From assembly GCA_902612605.1 (NCBI GenBank), contig CACMDY010000005.1:1-64000 (forward strand): 64,000 nt of DNA, written 5' to 3'. The notes under the pieces are model-generated. The model was given only the letters and a program-made list of their open reading frames with translations. It ran no database searches and was not told the DNA's origin. The position numbers were made by a program, and so were the translations under genes. Source of the stretch: an uncultured Pelagibacteraceae bacterium. GTDB lineage: Bacteria > Pseudomonadota > Alphaproteobacteria > Pelagibacterales > Pelagibacteraceae. This document shows positions 26,899 to 36,174 of the stretch, one piece after another. Within the stretch, counting starts at the first letter, position 1; every line of letters starts with the position of its first letter.

Positions 26899-28401
26899 TT
26901 GTTATTGCATACAATTAAAGTATATCCATCAAAAATAAATCTTCCAAAGAAGAAACAGCTTGCTTGGAAAATAGCTGAGATAGCAAGTGATAATGCTAAA
27001 TTAAATAAAAATTCAGTAGAAATGGTTATTAATAGAATTATTGATAACGCTTCTGTTGCTATAGCTTCCTTAAATAGAAGACCTGTAATATCTGCAAGAG
27101 AAATGGCAAAAAAACATGTTAGAAAAAATGGAGCTAATATTTTTGGTATAAATTCAAAACTTAAATTTGATTGTGAATGGGCTGCGTGGGCAAATGGAAC
27201 TGCTGTTAGAGAATTAGATTTTCATGATACATTTCTAGCGGCTGATTACAGCCATCCTGGTGATAATATTCCTGCTCTTTTAGCAGTGGCACAACAATTA
27301 AAAAAAAATGGAAATGATTTATTAAGAGGAATTATAACTGCTTATGAAGTTCAAGTTAATCTTGTAAAAGCTATTTGTCTTCATAAACATAAAGTTGATC
27401 ATATCGCTCATTTGGGACCAAGTGTTGCTGCTGGTATTGGTTCTATGTTAAAATTAAATACAGAAACTATTTATCAAGCTGTTCAACAAGCATTACATGT
27501 AAGTGTTTCAACAAGACAATCTAGAAAAGGTGAGATTTCAAGTTGGAAAGCGTATGCTCCAGCTCATGCAGGAAAATTAGCAATCGAAGCTGTTGATAGA
27601 ACTATGCGAGGTGAAGGAGCTCCAAGTCCTATTTACGAAGGCGAAGATAGCGTAATAGCAAGAATATTAGATGGAAAAAATGCTAAATATTTTGTTCCTT
27701 TGCCAAAAAAGAATGAGGAAAAAAAAGCTATTCTTGAAACATACACAAAAGAATATTCAGCTGAATATCAAGCTCAAGCATTGATTGATATTGCAAAAGC
27801 TCTTAATAAAAAAATAGATAATTTAAATACAATTAAAAAAATAGATATATATACAAGTCATCATACACATTATGTAATTGGAACTGGAGCTAATGATCCA
27901 CAAAAAATGGATCCAAATGCTACTAGAGAAACATTAGATCACTCAATAATGTATATTTTTGCTGTAGCTTTAGAAGATGCAAATTGGCATCATGTAAGGT
28001 CTTATACTAAAAAGAGAGCTAATAAAAAAAGCACAATTAAAATATGGAGATGCATTAAAACTCATGAGGATAAGAAGTGGACTAAGAAATATCACGATCC
28101 TGATCCAAAAAAGAAATCTTTTGGTGCAAAGGTTATAGTAACATTAAATAATGGAAAAAAAGTTATTGAGGAATTAGAAAGAGCAGATGCTCATCCTTAC
28201 GGAAAAAGACCTTTTGAAAGAAAAGATTATATAAATAAATTTAAAATTTTAACAGAAAATATAATTTCAAAAAAAGAAGGTGATAGATTTTTAAAAGATG
28301 TTCAAAATTTAAAAAAATTAAAAAATAATCATCTAACAAAATTAAATATTGAAGTGAGTAAAAAATATTTAAAATCAAATAATAAAAAAGGAATATTCTA
28401 G
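26899..28401 (+). CDS. prpD: 2-methylcitrate dehydratase (MmgE/PrpD family)
   Basis: Dehydrates 2-methylcitrate to 2-methylaconitate in propionyl-CoA oxidation. The 500-residue protein is of the PrpD family: [36 protein letters not shown] near residues 94-112, [16 protein letters not shown], and [19 protein letters not shown]. The start appears to be TTG at 26899, five bases after an AGGAG ribosome site (26889-26893). A TTG two codons later is the alternative. It is followed by prpB with a one-base overlap, and prpC, so this is the real methylcitrate-cycle copy. Confidence 0.9.
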   Translation: MLLHTIKVYPSKINLPKKKQLAWKIAEIASDNAKLNKNSVEMVINRIIDNASVAIASLNRRPVISAREMAKKHVRKNGANIFGINSKLKFDCEWAAWANGTAVRELDFHDTFLAADYSHPGDNIPALLAVAQQLKKNGNDLLRGIITAYEVQVNLVKAICLHKHKVDHIAHLGPSVAAGIGSMLKLNTETIYQAVQQALHVSVSTRQSRKGEISSWKAYAPAHAGKLAIEAVDRTMRGEGAPSPIYEGEDSVIARILDGKNAKYFVPLPKKNEEKKAILETYTKEYSAEYQAQALIDIAKALNKKIDNLNTIKKIDIYTSHHTHYVIGTGANDPQKMDPNATRETLDHSIMYIFAVALEDANWHHVRSYTKKRANKKSTIKIWRCIKTHEDKKWTKKYHDPDPKKKSFGAKVIVTLNNGKKVIEELERADAHPYGKRPFERKDYINKFKILTENIISKKEGDRFLKDVQNLKKLKNNHLTKLNIEVSKKYLKSNNKKGIF

Positions 28402-29297
28402 TGCACTTTGTTGAAAAAAAACCTGAAGAGAAAAGAATTGATTTAGATAATAAACTTAAATCTAATAAAATTTTAAGAATACCTGGTGCATATAATCCAT
28501 TAACAGCAAAAGTTATTGAAGAAATTGGATATGATGGAGTTTATGTATCTGGTGGTGTTATGTCTAATGATTTGGGTTATCCAGATATAGGATTAACAAC
28601 TCTTAATGACGTCAGTAACAGATCAAAACAAATTGCACGTGTTACAAATCTTCCAACCATTGTTGATGTTGATACAGGTTTTAAATCTTGTAAAGAAACA
28701 GTTCAAACATTTGAAAATTTTGGTATTTCGGCAATTCATTTAGAAGATCAAATTGAACAGAAAAGATGTGGTCATCTAGACAATAAAGAATTGATATCAA
28801 AAGAGGATATGACAAAAAAAATTAAAGAATGTGTAGAAGCAAGATCAGACAAAAATTTTAAAATTATTGCACGTTCCGATGCTAAAAGTGTAGAAGGTAT
28901 TGATAAAATGATTGATCGTTGCAAATCTTATATTGATGCTGGTGCAGAAATTGTTTTTCCAGAAGCATTAAAAGATGAATCTGAGTTTGAAAAAGTTAGA
29001 AAATCACTAGATTGTTATCTTTTAGCAAATATGACCGAGTTTGGTAAATCGAAGTTGCTAGATTTTAAACAATTAGGAGAGCTTGGTTATAATATTGTAA
29101 TTTATCCAGTTACTACACAAAGATTAGCAATGAAAAGTGTTGAGGATGGTCTACGTGCCATTTTTGCGGATGGACATCAAAATAATATTATAGATAAGAT
29201 GCAAACCAGAAAAAGATTATATGATCTAGTTGAGTATGAAAAATACAACTCTTTAGACGAAAAGATATATAATTTTAGTACAGAGGGGCACGAATAA
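28401..29297 (+). CDS. prpB: 2-methylisocitrate lyase
   Basis: Splits 2-methylisocitrate into succinate and pyruvate. The 298-residue ICL/PEPM-family protein has VYVSGGVMSNDLGYPDIGLTT, VDVDTGF (metal site), and the catalytic KRCGHLDNK loop near residues 118-126. It starts with GTG at 28401, overlapping the prpD stop by one base, and shares a base with prpC (TAATG). The order prpD-prpB-prpC is complete for the cycle apart from the isomerisation step. Confidence 0.93.
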   Translation: MHFVEKKPEEKRIDLDNKLKSNKILRIPGAYNPLTAKVIEEIGYDGVYVSGGVMSNDLGYPDIGLTTLNDVSNRSKQIARVTNLPTIVDVDTGFKSCKETVQTFENFGISAIHLEDQIEQKRCGHLDNKELISKEDMTKKIKECVEARSDKNFKIIARSDAKSVEGIDKMIDRCKSYIDAGAEIVFPEALKDESEFEKVRKSLDCYLLANMTEFGKSKLLDFKQLGELGYNIVIYPVTTQRLAMKSVEDGLRAIFADGHQNNIIDKMQTRKRLYDLVEYEKYNSLDEKIYNFSTEGHE

Positions 29298-30421
29298 TGA
29301 GTGAAGAAGTAAAAAAAGGTTTATTAGGAATTGTTGTTGATGAAACAGAAGTCTCTAAAGTTATGCCTGAGATTAACTCATTAACTTACAGGGGATATGC
29401 TGTTCAAGACTTATGTGAATTTTGTAGATTTGAAGAAGCTGCATATCTTATTTTAAAGGGTGATTTACCAAATAGTATTGAACTAAGACAATTTGAAAAA
29501 ATTGAAAGAGGACATAGAGATTTATCAAAAAATCTTTACGAAATAATCAAACATATGCCAAAAAAGTCTCATCCTATGGATGTTGCTAGAACAGCGGTTA
29601 GTGTAATGGGATTAGAAGATAAGGAAACTACAGATAATTCTCAGGAAGCAAATACAAGAAAAGCTTTAAGAATTTTAGCTAAAACTCCAACTGCTTTAGC
29701 AGCGTTTTATAGAATTCGAAAAGGTAAGAAGATTATTAAACCTAAAAAAGAATTAACTTTTGCAGAAAACTTTTTCTACATGTGTTTTGGAAAGGTTCCT
29801 CAAAAAGAAATAGTAAAAGCATTTGATGTTTCTTTAATTTTATATGCAGAACATAGCTTTAATGTTTCAACTTTTACAGCTAGAACAATAACAAGTAGTT
29901 TATCTGACATTCATGGCGCTATAACAGGTGCTATAGCTAGTCTAAAAGGACCATTGCATGGTGGAGCTAATGAAGAAGTTATGCATATGATGAATAAAAT
30001 CAAAAAACCTGAGAATGCATTAAAATGGATCAATAATGCATTAAAGAAAAAAGAAGTTGTGATGGGTTTTGGGCATAGAGTCTATAAAAGTGGCGACTCT
30101 AGAGTTCCAACCATGAAAGAGTATTTCAAAAAAGTTGCTAAAATTAAAAAAGATAAAAAGTTTTTAAAGATTTACGATATTGTTGAAAGAGTAATGATTA
30201 GTAAAAAGAATATTCATCCAAACGTAGATTACCCCACTGGACCTACTTATCATTTAATGGGTTTTGATACAGATTTCTTTACACCAATATTTGTAATTTC
30301 AAGGATTACTGGTTGGTCAGCTCATATAATGGAACAACATTCATCTAATAAATTAATTAGACCATTGGCTAAATACAAAGGTAGCAAATATCGAAAAGTT
30401 ATGCTTTTAAATCAAAGATAA
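29297..30421 (+). CDS. prpC: 2-methylcitrate synthase
   Basis: Condenses propionyl-CoA with oxaloacetate. A 374-residue citrate-synthase-fold protein with the catalytic histidines in GPLHGGANEEVMHMM near residue 220 and MGFGHRVYKSGDSR near 260, and the Asp in PNVDYPTGPTYHLMG near 310. The short length and the location behind prpDB favour the methylcitrate type over the housekeeping citrate synthase. It faces a convergent MmgE/PrpD gene with no gap. Confidence 0.92.
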   Translation: MSEEVKKGLLGIVVDETEVSKVMPEINSLTYRGYAVQDLCEFCRFEEAAYLILKGDLPNSIELRQFEKIERGHRDLSKNLYEIIKHMPKKSHPMDVARTAVSVMGLEDKETTDNSQEANTRKALRILAKTPTALAAFYRIRKGKKIIKPKKELTFAENFFYMCFGKVPQKEIVKAFDVSLILYAEHSFNVSTFTARTITSSLSDIHGAITGAIASLKGPLHGGANEEVMHMMNKIKKPENALKWINNALKKKEVVMGFGHRVYKSGDSRVPTMKEYFKKVAKIKKDKKFLKIYDIVERVMISKKNIHPNVDYPTGPTYHLMGFDTDFFTPIFVISRITGWSAHIMEQHSSNKLIRPLAKYKGSKYRKVMLLNQR

Positions 30422-31846
30422 CTATTTAGATAATAACTTTCCTAATATTCTAATATCCTTAACTTTTTCTAAATTCCTTACTGTATCAATAATTTTTTTA
30501 GATTTAGAAAAAGGCCATTTAGCAAATTCTGTACAACCAAGAAACTTATCTGCAACTTCATCGTAAGTCATTGGTATTGCGGGACTACCTTTTCCAAAAT
30601 CACCTCTTCCAGATATTTTTTTTCCATTTTTTAAATAGATGTCTATTATAGTTGTCATTTTATCGTAGCCTGCAGCTTCAGCTATTTTGTTTTTATAAAA
30701 GTTCACTTTTTTAAGCATTTGTTGAACATCAGATTTATTGATTCTTTTATCTTGATATTCAGGAATGTATGCTCTTCTATCAATTAAAAGTATTGCCATA
30801 GAATACTCCATACTAAATTTAGCTTGAAACTCATTTTTTGGTCTATGATGTATCAAAGCATTTTGCATGTTATGGTTTGTGCCAACATCTACTTTAACTA
30901 CTTGCTCAGGCTTAATGTCATACTTGTTAATTAACTCTAACATCTTTGTCATCCCAGGATGGGTTAAAGAACCACAAGGATGAGGTTTAATAGAAATGCC
31001 TGGAGATTTAAATGTCCATGGTCTTCCAAGTTTACCTTTTAATGCGTTTATATCGTATCCACCTCCATGAGCTTGAAAGAAACCTCTAGGAGATTCTAAA
31101 ATTTTATCAGTTGAAGACCACCCATATCTTACTAAATCACAAGCTATCACTCCACTCTCTGCCGCTCTACCTGCGTGCAGTGGTTTTGTCATTGTTCCAA
31201 AATTTTCTCTTAATCCAGCGCTAAGAGAGGCTGCAATCCCTAAAGATCTTAAAATTTTGTTAGGGTCATATTTTCTAATTTTAGCTGCTGCAGAAGCTGA
31301 AGCAAATGTTCCACAGGTTGCTGTTGAATGAAAACCATGTTGATAATGACGTGGAGACATAGCTTCAGATATTTTACATTCTACATCTACTCCAATTAAA
31401 TATGAGTTTAAAAAATCTTTTCCATTAATTTTATTAACTTCACCCTCTGCGAAAGCGCTAGGCAAACAAGGTGCTGTAGGATGTGTTAATAACCCATAAA
31501 CCCTATCTTTTGCTACGGCTAACTGCGTATCATCATAATCATCAGAATGTATTCCTACACCATTTGCCAAAGCTGCAAAGTGCGTTGGAACCTTCATTTT
31601 TGAACCAATAACTGTTGCCTTCCCTTTTGCTGAACTTTTTTTGATATGTGCAAATAAGTAATTTCCTGTTCTTGCAACAGAACCTGATAGTGCTAAACCA
31701 AAACCATCCAAAATATGTTTTTTTGCTAACTCAACTACTTCTTTTGGAATATTTTTAAATTTTGTTTTGTGAACAAAGTTAGCAACATATTTTGTTAAGT
31801 CCTTTCCTCTTTTAGATTTAATATTTGGTGTAAAAGCTTTAGTCAT
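30422..31846 (-). CDS. MmgE/PrpD family protein, second copy
   Basis: A 474-residue dehydratase-family protein different from the prpD product: it begins FTPNIKSKRGKDLTKYVANFVHKT, has GFGLALSGSVARTGNYLFAH, the HSDDYDDTQL core, HGFHSTATCGTFASASAAAK and KPHPCGSLTHPG. This branch of the family is used on varied hydroxy-tricarboxylates and itaconate-like compounds. It is translated from a TAATG overlap with the TTT permease gene tctA, so it very likely acts on the compound that TctCBA brings in. The substrate is not known. Confidence 0.85.
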   Translation of the reverse strand: MTKAFTPNIKSKRGKDLTKYVANFVHKTKFKNIPKEVVELAKKHILDGFGLALSGSVARTGNYLFAHIKKSSAKGKATVIGSKMKVPTHFAALANGVGIHSDDYDDTQLAVAKDRVYGLLTHPTAPCLPSAFAEGEVNKINGKDFLNSYLIGVDVECKISEAMSPRHYQHGFHSTATCGTFASASAAAKIRKYDPNKILRSLGIAASLSAGLRENFGTMTKPLHAGRAAESGVIACDLVRYGWSSTDKILESPRGFFQAHGGGYDINALKGKLGRPWTFKSPGISIKPHPCGSLTHPGMTKMLELINKYDIKPEQVVKVDVGTNHNMQNALIHHRPKNEFQAKFSMEYSMAILLIDRRAYIPEYQDKRINKSDVQQMLKKVNFYKNKIAEAAGYDKMTTIIDIYLKNGKKISGRGDFGKGSPAIPMTYDEVADKFLGCTEFAKWPFSKSKKIIDTVRNLEKVKDIRILGKLLSK

Positions 31847-33318
31847 TATTTTCCTTTCATTATTAGATTTTTAATAGGTCTGTAGAATAAACTTAAAAAA
31901 GTTAATGTAAAAAATACAAGTACTATTGGCCTTGTAAAAAACATTAATATATTTTGGTCAAATATTATGATTGATTGAGCTAATGAATTTTCCACTAATT
32001 CACCTAATACAATTCCCATAATTATTGGTGCTGGAGAAAATCCTGACCGTCTTAAGAAAAATCCAACAACACCTGAAATTAGCATTATGTAAACATCTAC
32101 CATAGACTGGGATAATCCATAAGATCCAACAAGACAAAATACAAATACGGATGGCCATAAATAACCTCTTGGTATTAAAGAAATTCTTGAGAATATTTTA
32201 GCTCCAAGTAAACCAAAAATTAAAAAGATAAAGTTTGCTAAAAGCATGCCATAAAAAATTGTGTAAAGCAGGTCAGGTTGCTGTTCAAACAAATATGGTC
32301 CAGCTCTTAATCCATGAATTTGAAATCCTCCAAGAATTACTGCTGTAGTTGCTGAACCTGGAATACCTAAAGCAAGAGTTGGTATCATTGCACCGCCGGT
32401 AGCAGCATTATTAGCTGACTCTGGAGCTGCAACACCTTCTATTTCTCCTTTTCCAAAGTTATCTTTATTTTTTGACCATCTTCTTGCCTCGTTATAACCA
32501 ATCATTGCGCTAACTGTTCCGCCTTCAGCTGGAAGAATGCCTATAAAAGTTCCTATACCGGATGATCTTAAAATTGTTTTAACACAACTCTTAAATTCTG
32601 AAATTGATGGAAGTTTTATTGCTGAAAACTTAATTCTTTCTAAAAGTAATTCACTTTTTGATGCTTGGACTAATATCTCAGACATTGCAAATAAACCAAT
32701 TAATACTGGAACAAAGCTTATCCCTTCAAAAAGTTCAGCAACCCCAAATGTAAATCTTGAAATACCAGTTGTAAGGTGAACTCCGATTGTTGCAACAAAT
32801 AAACCTATCAAACCTCCTATAAGATTTTTAACAGGAGATTTTGAGCTTATAGAGGCTAACATTGATAATCCAAATATTGCCAATGCAAAATATTCTGGAG
32901 GTCCAAATTTATAAGCAATTCTTGCAAGTGTTGGTGCAAAAATAATTAGGACAATCAAAGAAATAATTCCACCAACTACGCTAGATACTGCAGCCATGCC
33001 TAAAGCTTTACCTGCCTGGCCCTTCTGAGCCATTGGAAAACCATCAAAAGCTGTTGCAGCAGCAGGTGGGGCGCCAGGTGCATTAATTAATATAGCTGTG
33101 ATTGATCCTCCAAATGTACCACCACAATATAATGCAGCCATAGCTGCAATCGCTTGACTGGGTTCTAAATATATTGTGAACGGTAATAACAATGCAATAG
33201 CCATTCCTGAACTTAATCCAGGAAGAGCACCTATCAATACTCCAACAATTGTAGATCCTAGTATTAAACCAAATGTTGTTGGATTTAAAATTAAAGAGAT
33301 ATTTGATAAAATTTCCAT
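31846..33318 (-). CDS. tctA: Tripartite tricarboxylate transporter, large membrane subunit TctA
   Basis: A 490-residue permease with about 11-12 helices that moves the solute using an ion gradient. TctA landmarks: IGALPGLSSGMAIALLLPFT, YCGGTFGGSITAILINAPGAPPAAATAFDG near residues 63-92 and the repeated glycine-rich GVAAPESANNAATGGAMIPTLALGIPGS near 295-322. It forms a complex with TctB and the periplasmic TctC. It overlaps tctB and the MmgE/PrpD gene by single bases. Confidence 0.94.
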   Translation of the reverse strand: MEILSNISLILNPTTFGLILGSTIVGVLIGALPGLSSGMAIALLLPFTIYLEPSQAIAAMAALYCGGTFGGSITAILINAPGAPPAAATAFDGFPMAQKGQAGKALGMAAVSSVVGGIISLIVLIIFAPTLARIAYKFGPPEYFALAIFGLSMLASISSKSPVKNLIGGLIGLFVATIGVHLTTGISRFTFGVAELFEGISFVPVLIGLFAMSEILVQASKSELLLERIKFSAIKLPSISEFKSCVKTILRSSGIGTFIGILPAEGGTVSAMIGYNEARRWSKNKDNFGKGEIEGVAAPESANNAATGGAMIPTLALGIPGSATTAVILGGFQIHGLRAGPYLFEQQPDLLYTIFYGMLLANFIFLIFGLLGAKIFSRISLIPRGYLWPSVFVFCLVGSYGLSQSMVDVYIMLISGVVGFFLRRSGFSPAPIIMGIVLGELVENSLAQSIIIFDQNILMFFTRPIVLVFFTLTFLSLFYRPIKNLIMKGK

Positions 33319-33782
33319 TAATAAAAATTCCTAATTATAAATTCCTCTAATATCCCTTGAGGAAATTTTAATTGAAGTACAAGCGTAAAAAAAACAAAAA
33401 CAAATACTGATATAGTTAAAGAATAAAAAAAGATTTTTATATAATCTTTCCTTTGCCATAACATAGGTGTAACTAAAGTGAACAAAAATATAGAAATTAA
33501 AAATCCAAGTTTATCTGCTATCAAAACTATAAATAATGTATAAGCAAATGTTACAAAAGCATTTCTTCGAATTAATTCTTTTTTATCAGACTTTAAATTT
33601 TTATTCTGAATTAATTGAAATATAGATAAAAAAATTATTAAAGAAAAAATTAATCTTGGCATCATTGTAGGTTGCATTCCCTGAGCTAAAATTTCAGGAA
33701 CTTCATCAAATGTGAATGTGTATGCAAATAATGCGACTGATATAATTATGATAATACTTAGAATTTTTATATCTTTTATCAT
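33318..33782 (-). CDS. tctB: Tripartite tricarboxylate transporter, small membrane subunit TctB
   Basis: A 154-residue protein with four predicted helices, the size and layout of TctB, the poorly conserved small membrane subunit. It is recognised mainly by its position between the TctC and TctA genes. It starts nine bases after a strong intercistronic hairpin, and no good Shine-Dalgarno site is seen before it. It ends in a TAATG overlap with tctA. Confidence 0.85.
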   Translation of the reverse strand: MIKDIKILSIIIIISVALFAYTFTFDEVPEILAQGMQPTMMPRLIFSLIIFLSIFQLIQNKNLKSDKKELIRRNAFVTFAYTLFIVLIADKLGFLISIFLFTLVTPMLWQRKDYIKIFFYSLTISVFVFVFFTLVLQLKFPQGILEEFIIRNFY

Positions 33783-33791
33783 TTTGATTTA

Positions 33792-33815
33792 AATGGGGGT
33801 TGTATAACCCCCATT
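33792..33815 (-). promoter_or_regulatory. Strong hairpin between tctC and tctB
   Basis: AATGGGGGTT and AACCCCCATT form a perfect 10-bp stem with a 4-base loop, 12 bases after the tctC stop. There is no T-run after it. Such hairpins after a binding-protein gene usually protect the upstream message and dampen the permease genes. Confidence 0.7.
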
Positions 33816-33827
33816 AAGTAATTGAAA

Positions 33828-34799
33828 TTATTTAGCTAAACCTAAACTTACTAAAGCAGCTCTTGCTTCTTTGTAAATAGATTTAATTTCAGCATCCCAA
33901 GCTTTAGCTCCTGCAACACTTGATGCATCCAAACCAGCACCTTGTAAATAGTTTTGGTAAACTGGATGTTTCATTGCTTTAAGGAATCCTTTTTCAAGAG
34001 TATCAATAGTTTTTTGTGGTGTACCTTTAAGCACAACAACGCCTCTAACTGTAGCAAAAGAAGCATTAATACCTTTTTCTTTAAGAGTTGGTGTATCTGG
34101 TAATGCAGACATTCTTTCATCTGCCATTACTGCTAGTACTCTCAATTCGCCTGCATCTAATTGATCTTTTCCTTCATCAAGGTTTAATCCAGCAGCTTCG
34201 ATTTGATTTCCTACTAAACTAGTCATTATCGCTCCACCACCTTCGAATGGTACAAAAGCAATTTTTGTTTTTGCTTCCCTTGCGAATATTAATCCTGAAA
34301 TATGATCAACACTTCCTACGTTAGTACCACCATATTTAATTGGTTTTTTTTGACCAGCTTTAATTAAATCTTCAATTGTTTTGTAAGGACTTTTTGCATT
34401 TACAAATATTACAATTGGGTCAACTGTAGTTCTTGCAACACCAACAAAATCATCAATTGTCAGCTCCGCTTGCCCTCTAGCCATTCTAAATAAATGAGTT
34501 GGCGTAATAGCTAGTACTGTATGACCATCTCTAGGCTTCGATTTTACGTAAGCCATTGCCTTGTTACCTGCATCACCTCTTTTTGGAGTGATGTAAGCAT
34601 TATTTTTAAGATTTTTTCTTGTTCTAATTAACAACATTCTTGCAGTTGTATCAGTTCCTCCACCTAGACCGGCGTGAGTAACAACTTCAATTGGTTTAGA
34701 TGGAAAACCATGACCGTCAGCAACGGCAATATTTCCCAAACCAATAAATGAAGTAACTACTAAAATAGCGCTAAGTAACAAATTTAACGTTTTTTTCAT
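33828..34799 (-). CDS. tctC: Tripartite tricarboxylate transporter, solute-binding protein TctC
   Basis: A 323-residue periplasmic binding protein of the Bug/TctC family. The signal peptide ends near AVADGHGFP (about residue 29); PIEVVTHAGLGGGTDTTARML is the typical N-terminal ligand loop and YGGTNVGSVDHISG the second. The family binds carboxylates such as citrate or other organic acids. It is the first gene of tctCBA plus MmgE/PrpD; the predicted promoter is at 34826-34855 and a GAGAGG ribosome site precedes the start. Confidence 0.93.
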   Translation of the reverse strand: MKKTLNLLLSAILVVTSFIGLGNIAVADGHGFPSKPIEVVTHAGLGGGTDTTARMLLIRTRKNLKNNAYITPKRGDAGNKAMAYVKSKPRDGHTVLAITPTHLFRMARGQAELTIDDFVGVARTTVDPIVIFVNAKSPYKTIEDLIKAGQKKPIKYGGTNVGSVDHISGLIFAREAKTKIAFVPFEGGGAIMTSLVGNQIEAAGLNLDEGKDQLDAGELRVLAVMADERMSALPDTPTLKEKGINASFATVRGVVVLKGTPQKTIDTLEKGFLKAMKHPVYQNYLQGAGLDASSVAGAKAWDAEIKSIYKEARAALVSLGLAK

Positions 34800-34825
34800 T
34801 GTTTTCCTCTCGTAAAGTTAAAATT

Positions 34826-34855
34826 TATATAATCAAAGTGAAATTGCTAATACAA
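34826..34855 (-). promoter_or_regulatory. Predicted promoter of tctCBA
   Basis: Minus strand TTGTAT (34850-34855) and TATATA (34826-34831) with an 18-base spacer, about 26 bases before the tctC start. The 100-base gap around it contains nothing else I can identify. Confidence 0.45.
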
Positions 34856-34899
34856 GGATCATTTGACCACACCCAAATACGATTATTAAATAAAAGTAA

Positions 34900-35154
34900 C
34901 TAAATATTTGATTTTAACTTCTCTTTATATAATGAGATACCCTTTTCGACCTTATTCTTATATGATTTCTTAAAACCTTCTAATTGCCAACCTGAAAGTC
35001 TGTTTTCTATTTCTTTTAGATTGTTATTTTTCCAATCATCAGTTGTTTCAGGGTCTTTCCAGATTTTCTTTTCTTCATCAGATCTACCACATCCATAACA
35101 CAAACCTGATACTGGATCAGTCTTACAAATACTTATACAAGGACTTACAATCAC
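34900..35154 (-). CDS. DUF1289 family protein
   Basis: An 84-residue protein with cysteines at 6, 10, 19 and 22 in the pattern SPCISICKTDPVSGLCYGCG, the core of the DUF1289 family. The cysteine spacing suggests a bound metal or Fe-S cluster, but the function is unknown. GTG at 35154 is the apparent start, six bases after nrdB. The association with ribonucleotide reductase is by position only. Confidence 0.85.
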   Translation of the reverse strand: MIVSPCISICKTDPVSGLCYGCGRSDEEKKIWKDPETTDDWKNNNLKEIENRLSGWQLEGFKKSYKNKVEKGISLYKEKLKSNI

Positions 35155-35160
35155 TTAATC

Positions 35161-36174
35161 CTAGGAGAAAGCGTCTATCCAGTTACCTTGCGTAGATGCT
35201 TTTGAATATTCAGTGGCTCTACCTTCAAAGAAGTTCATATGCTCTACCGCATTTAACATAGTATCTAACCATGTTAATGGATTTTTCTGAACATCATATA
35301 TTGGCTCAAGACCTAACTGAGTTAATCTTCTATTACCAATGAACCTAATGTAATCTTTAACTTCTTGAGCAGTTAAACCTTGCATTGGACCCATTTCAAA
35401 AGCCAGATCAATAAATGCATCTTCATGTTCAATTATAGTTCTGCAGGCTTCATAAAGTTCTTTTTTAAGTTTCGGAGTCCAAATCTCAGGGTTTTCTTTA
35501 ATGAACTCTTTAAAAATTCTAATCATAGAATTACAATGAAGAGTTTCATCTCTTACTGACCAAGTAACTATCTGACCCATTCCTTTAAGTTTGTTGTGTC
35601 TTGGAAAGTTTAATAAAATTGCAAAACTTGCAAATAACTGAAGGCCTTCTGTGAAGGCGCTAAATACTGCAACAGTTTTTGCGATATCTTCTTTTGAGTT
35701 TACGTTAAAGTTTTGCATGTAATCGTATTTATCTTTCATTTCTTTGTACTTCATGAATGCAGAATATTCAGATTCTGGCATTCCAATAGTATCTAATAAA
35801 TGTGAATAAGCAGCTACATGGACTGTCTCCATAGAAGCAAATGCTGTCATCATCATTAAAACTTCTGTAGGTTTAAATACAGTTGTGTAATGTCTTAAAT
35901 AACAGTTATTAACTTCAACATCTGCTTGAGTAAAAAATCTAAAAATTTGAGTTAATAAATTTTTTTCTGACTCTGAAAGATTTTTTTGCCAATCTCTGAC
36001 GTCATCACCAAGTGGAACTTCCTCTGGTAACCAATGAATTCTTTGTTGAGTTAACCAAGCATCATAACACCATGGGTATCTGAATGGTTTATAAACTGGG
36101 TTCTCAACTAATAGACCCATTTTTTTTGGTTCTATAATTTTTTGTTTTGTATCTTTTAGGCTTTCTACTGACAT
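35161..36174 (-). CDS. nrdB: Ribonucleotide reductase class I, beta subunit
   Basis: Carries the di-iron/tyrosyl radical for the alpha subunit. Counting from the chosen start, Asp85, Glu116, His119 and Tyr123 have the spacing of the iron ligands and radical tyrosine of E. coli NrdB, so it is a tyrosyl-radical enzyme. I chose ATG at 36174: it has an AGGAG site eight bases upstream, inside the end of nrdA, and starts MSVES. The GTG at 36183 would extend it by three residues and lacks this site. Product 337 residues. Confidence 0.94.
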   Translation of the reverse strand: MSVESLKDTKQKIIEPKKMGLLVENPVYKPFRYPWCYDAWLTQQRIHWLPEEVPLGDDVRDWQKNLSESEKNLLTQIFRFFTQADVEVNNCYLRHYTTVFKPTEVLMMMTAFASMETVHVAAYSHLLDTIGMPESEYSAFMKYKEMKDKYDYMQNFNVNSKEDIAKTVAVFSAFTEGLQLFASFAILLNFPRHNKLKGMGQIVTWSVRDETLHCNSMIRIFKEFIKENPEIWTPKLKKELYEACRTIIEHEDAFIDLAFEMGPMQGLTAQEVKDYIRFIGNRRLTQLGLEPIYDVQKNPLTWLDTMLNAVEHMNFFEGRATEYSKASTQGNWIDAFS

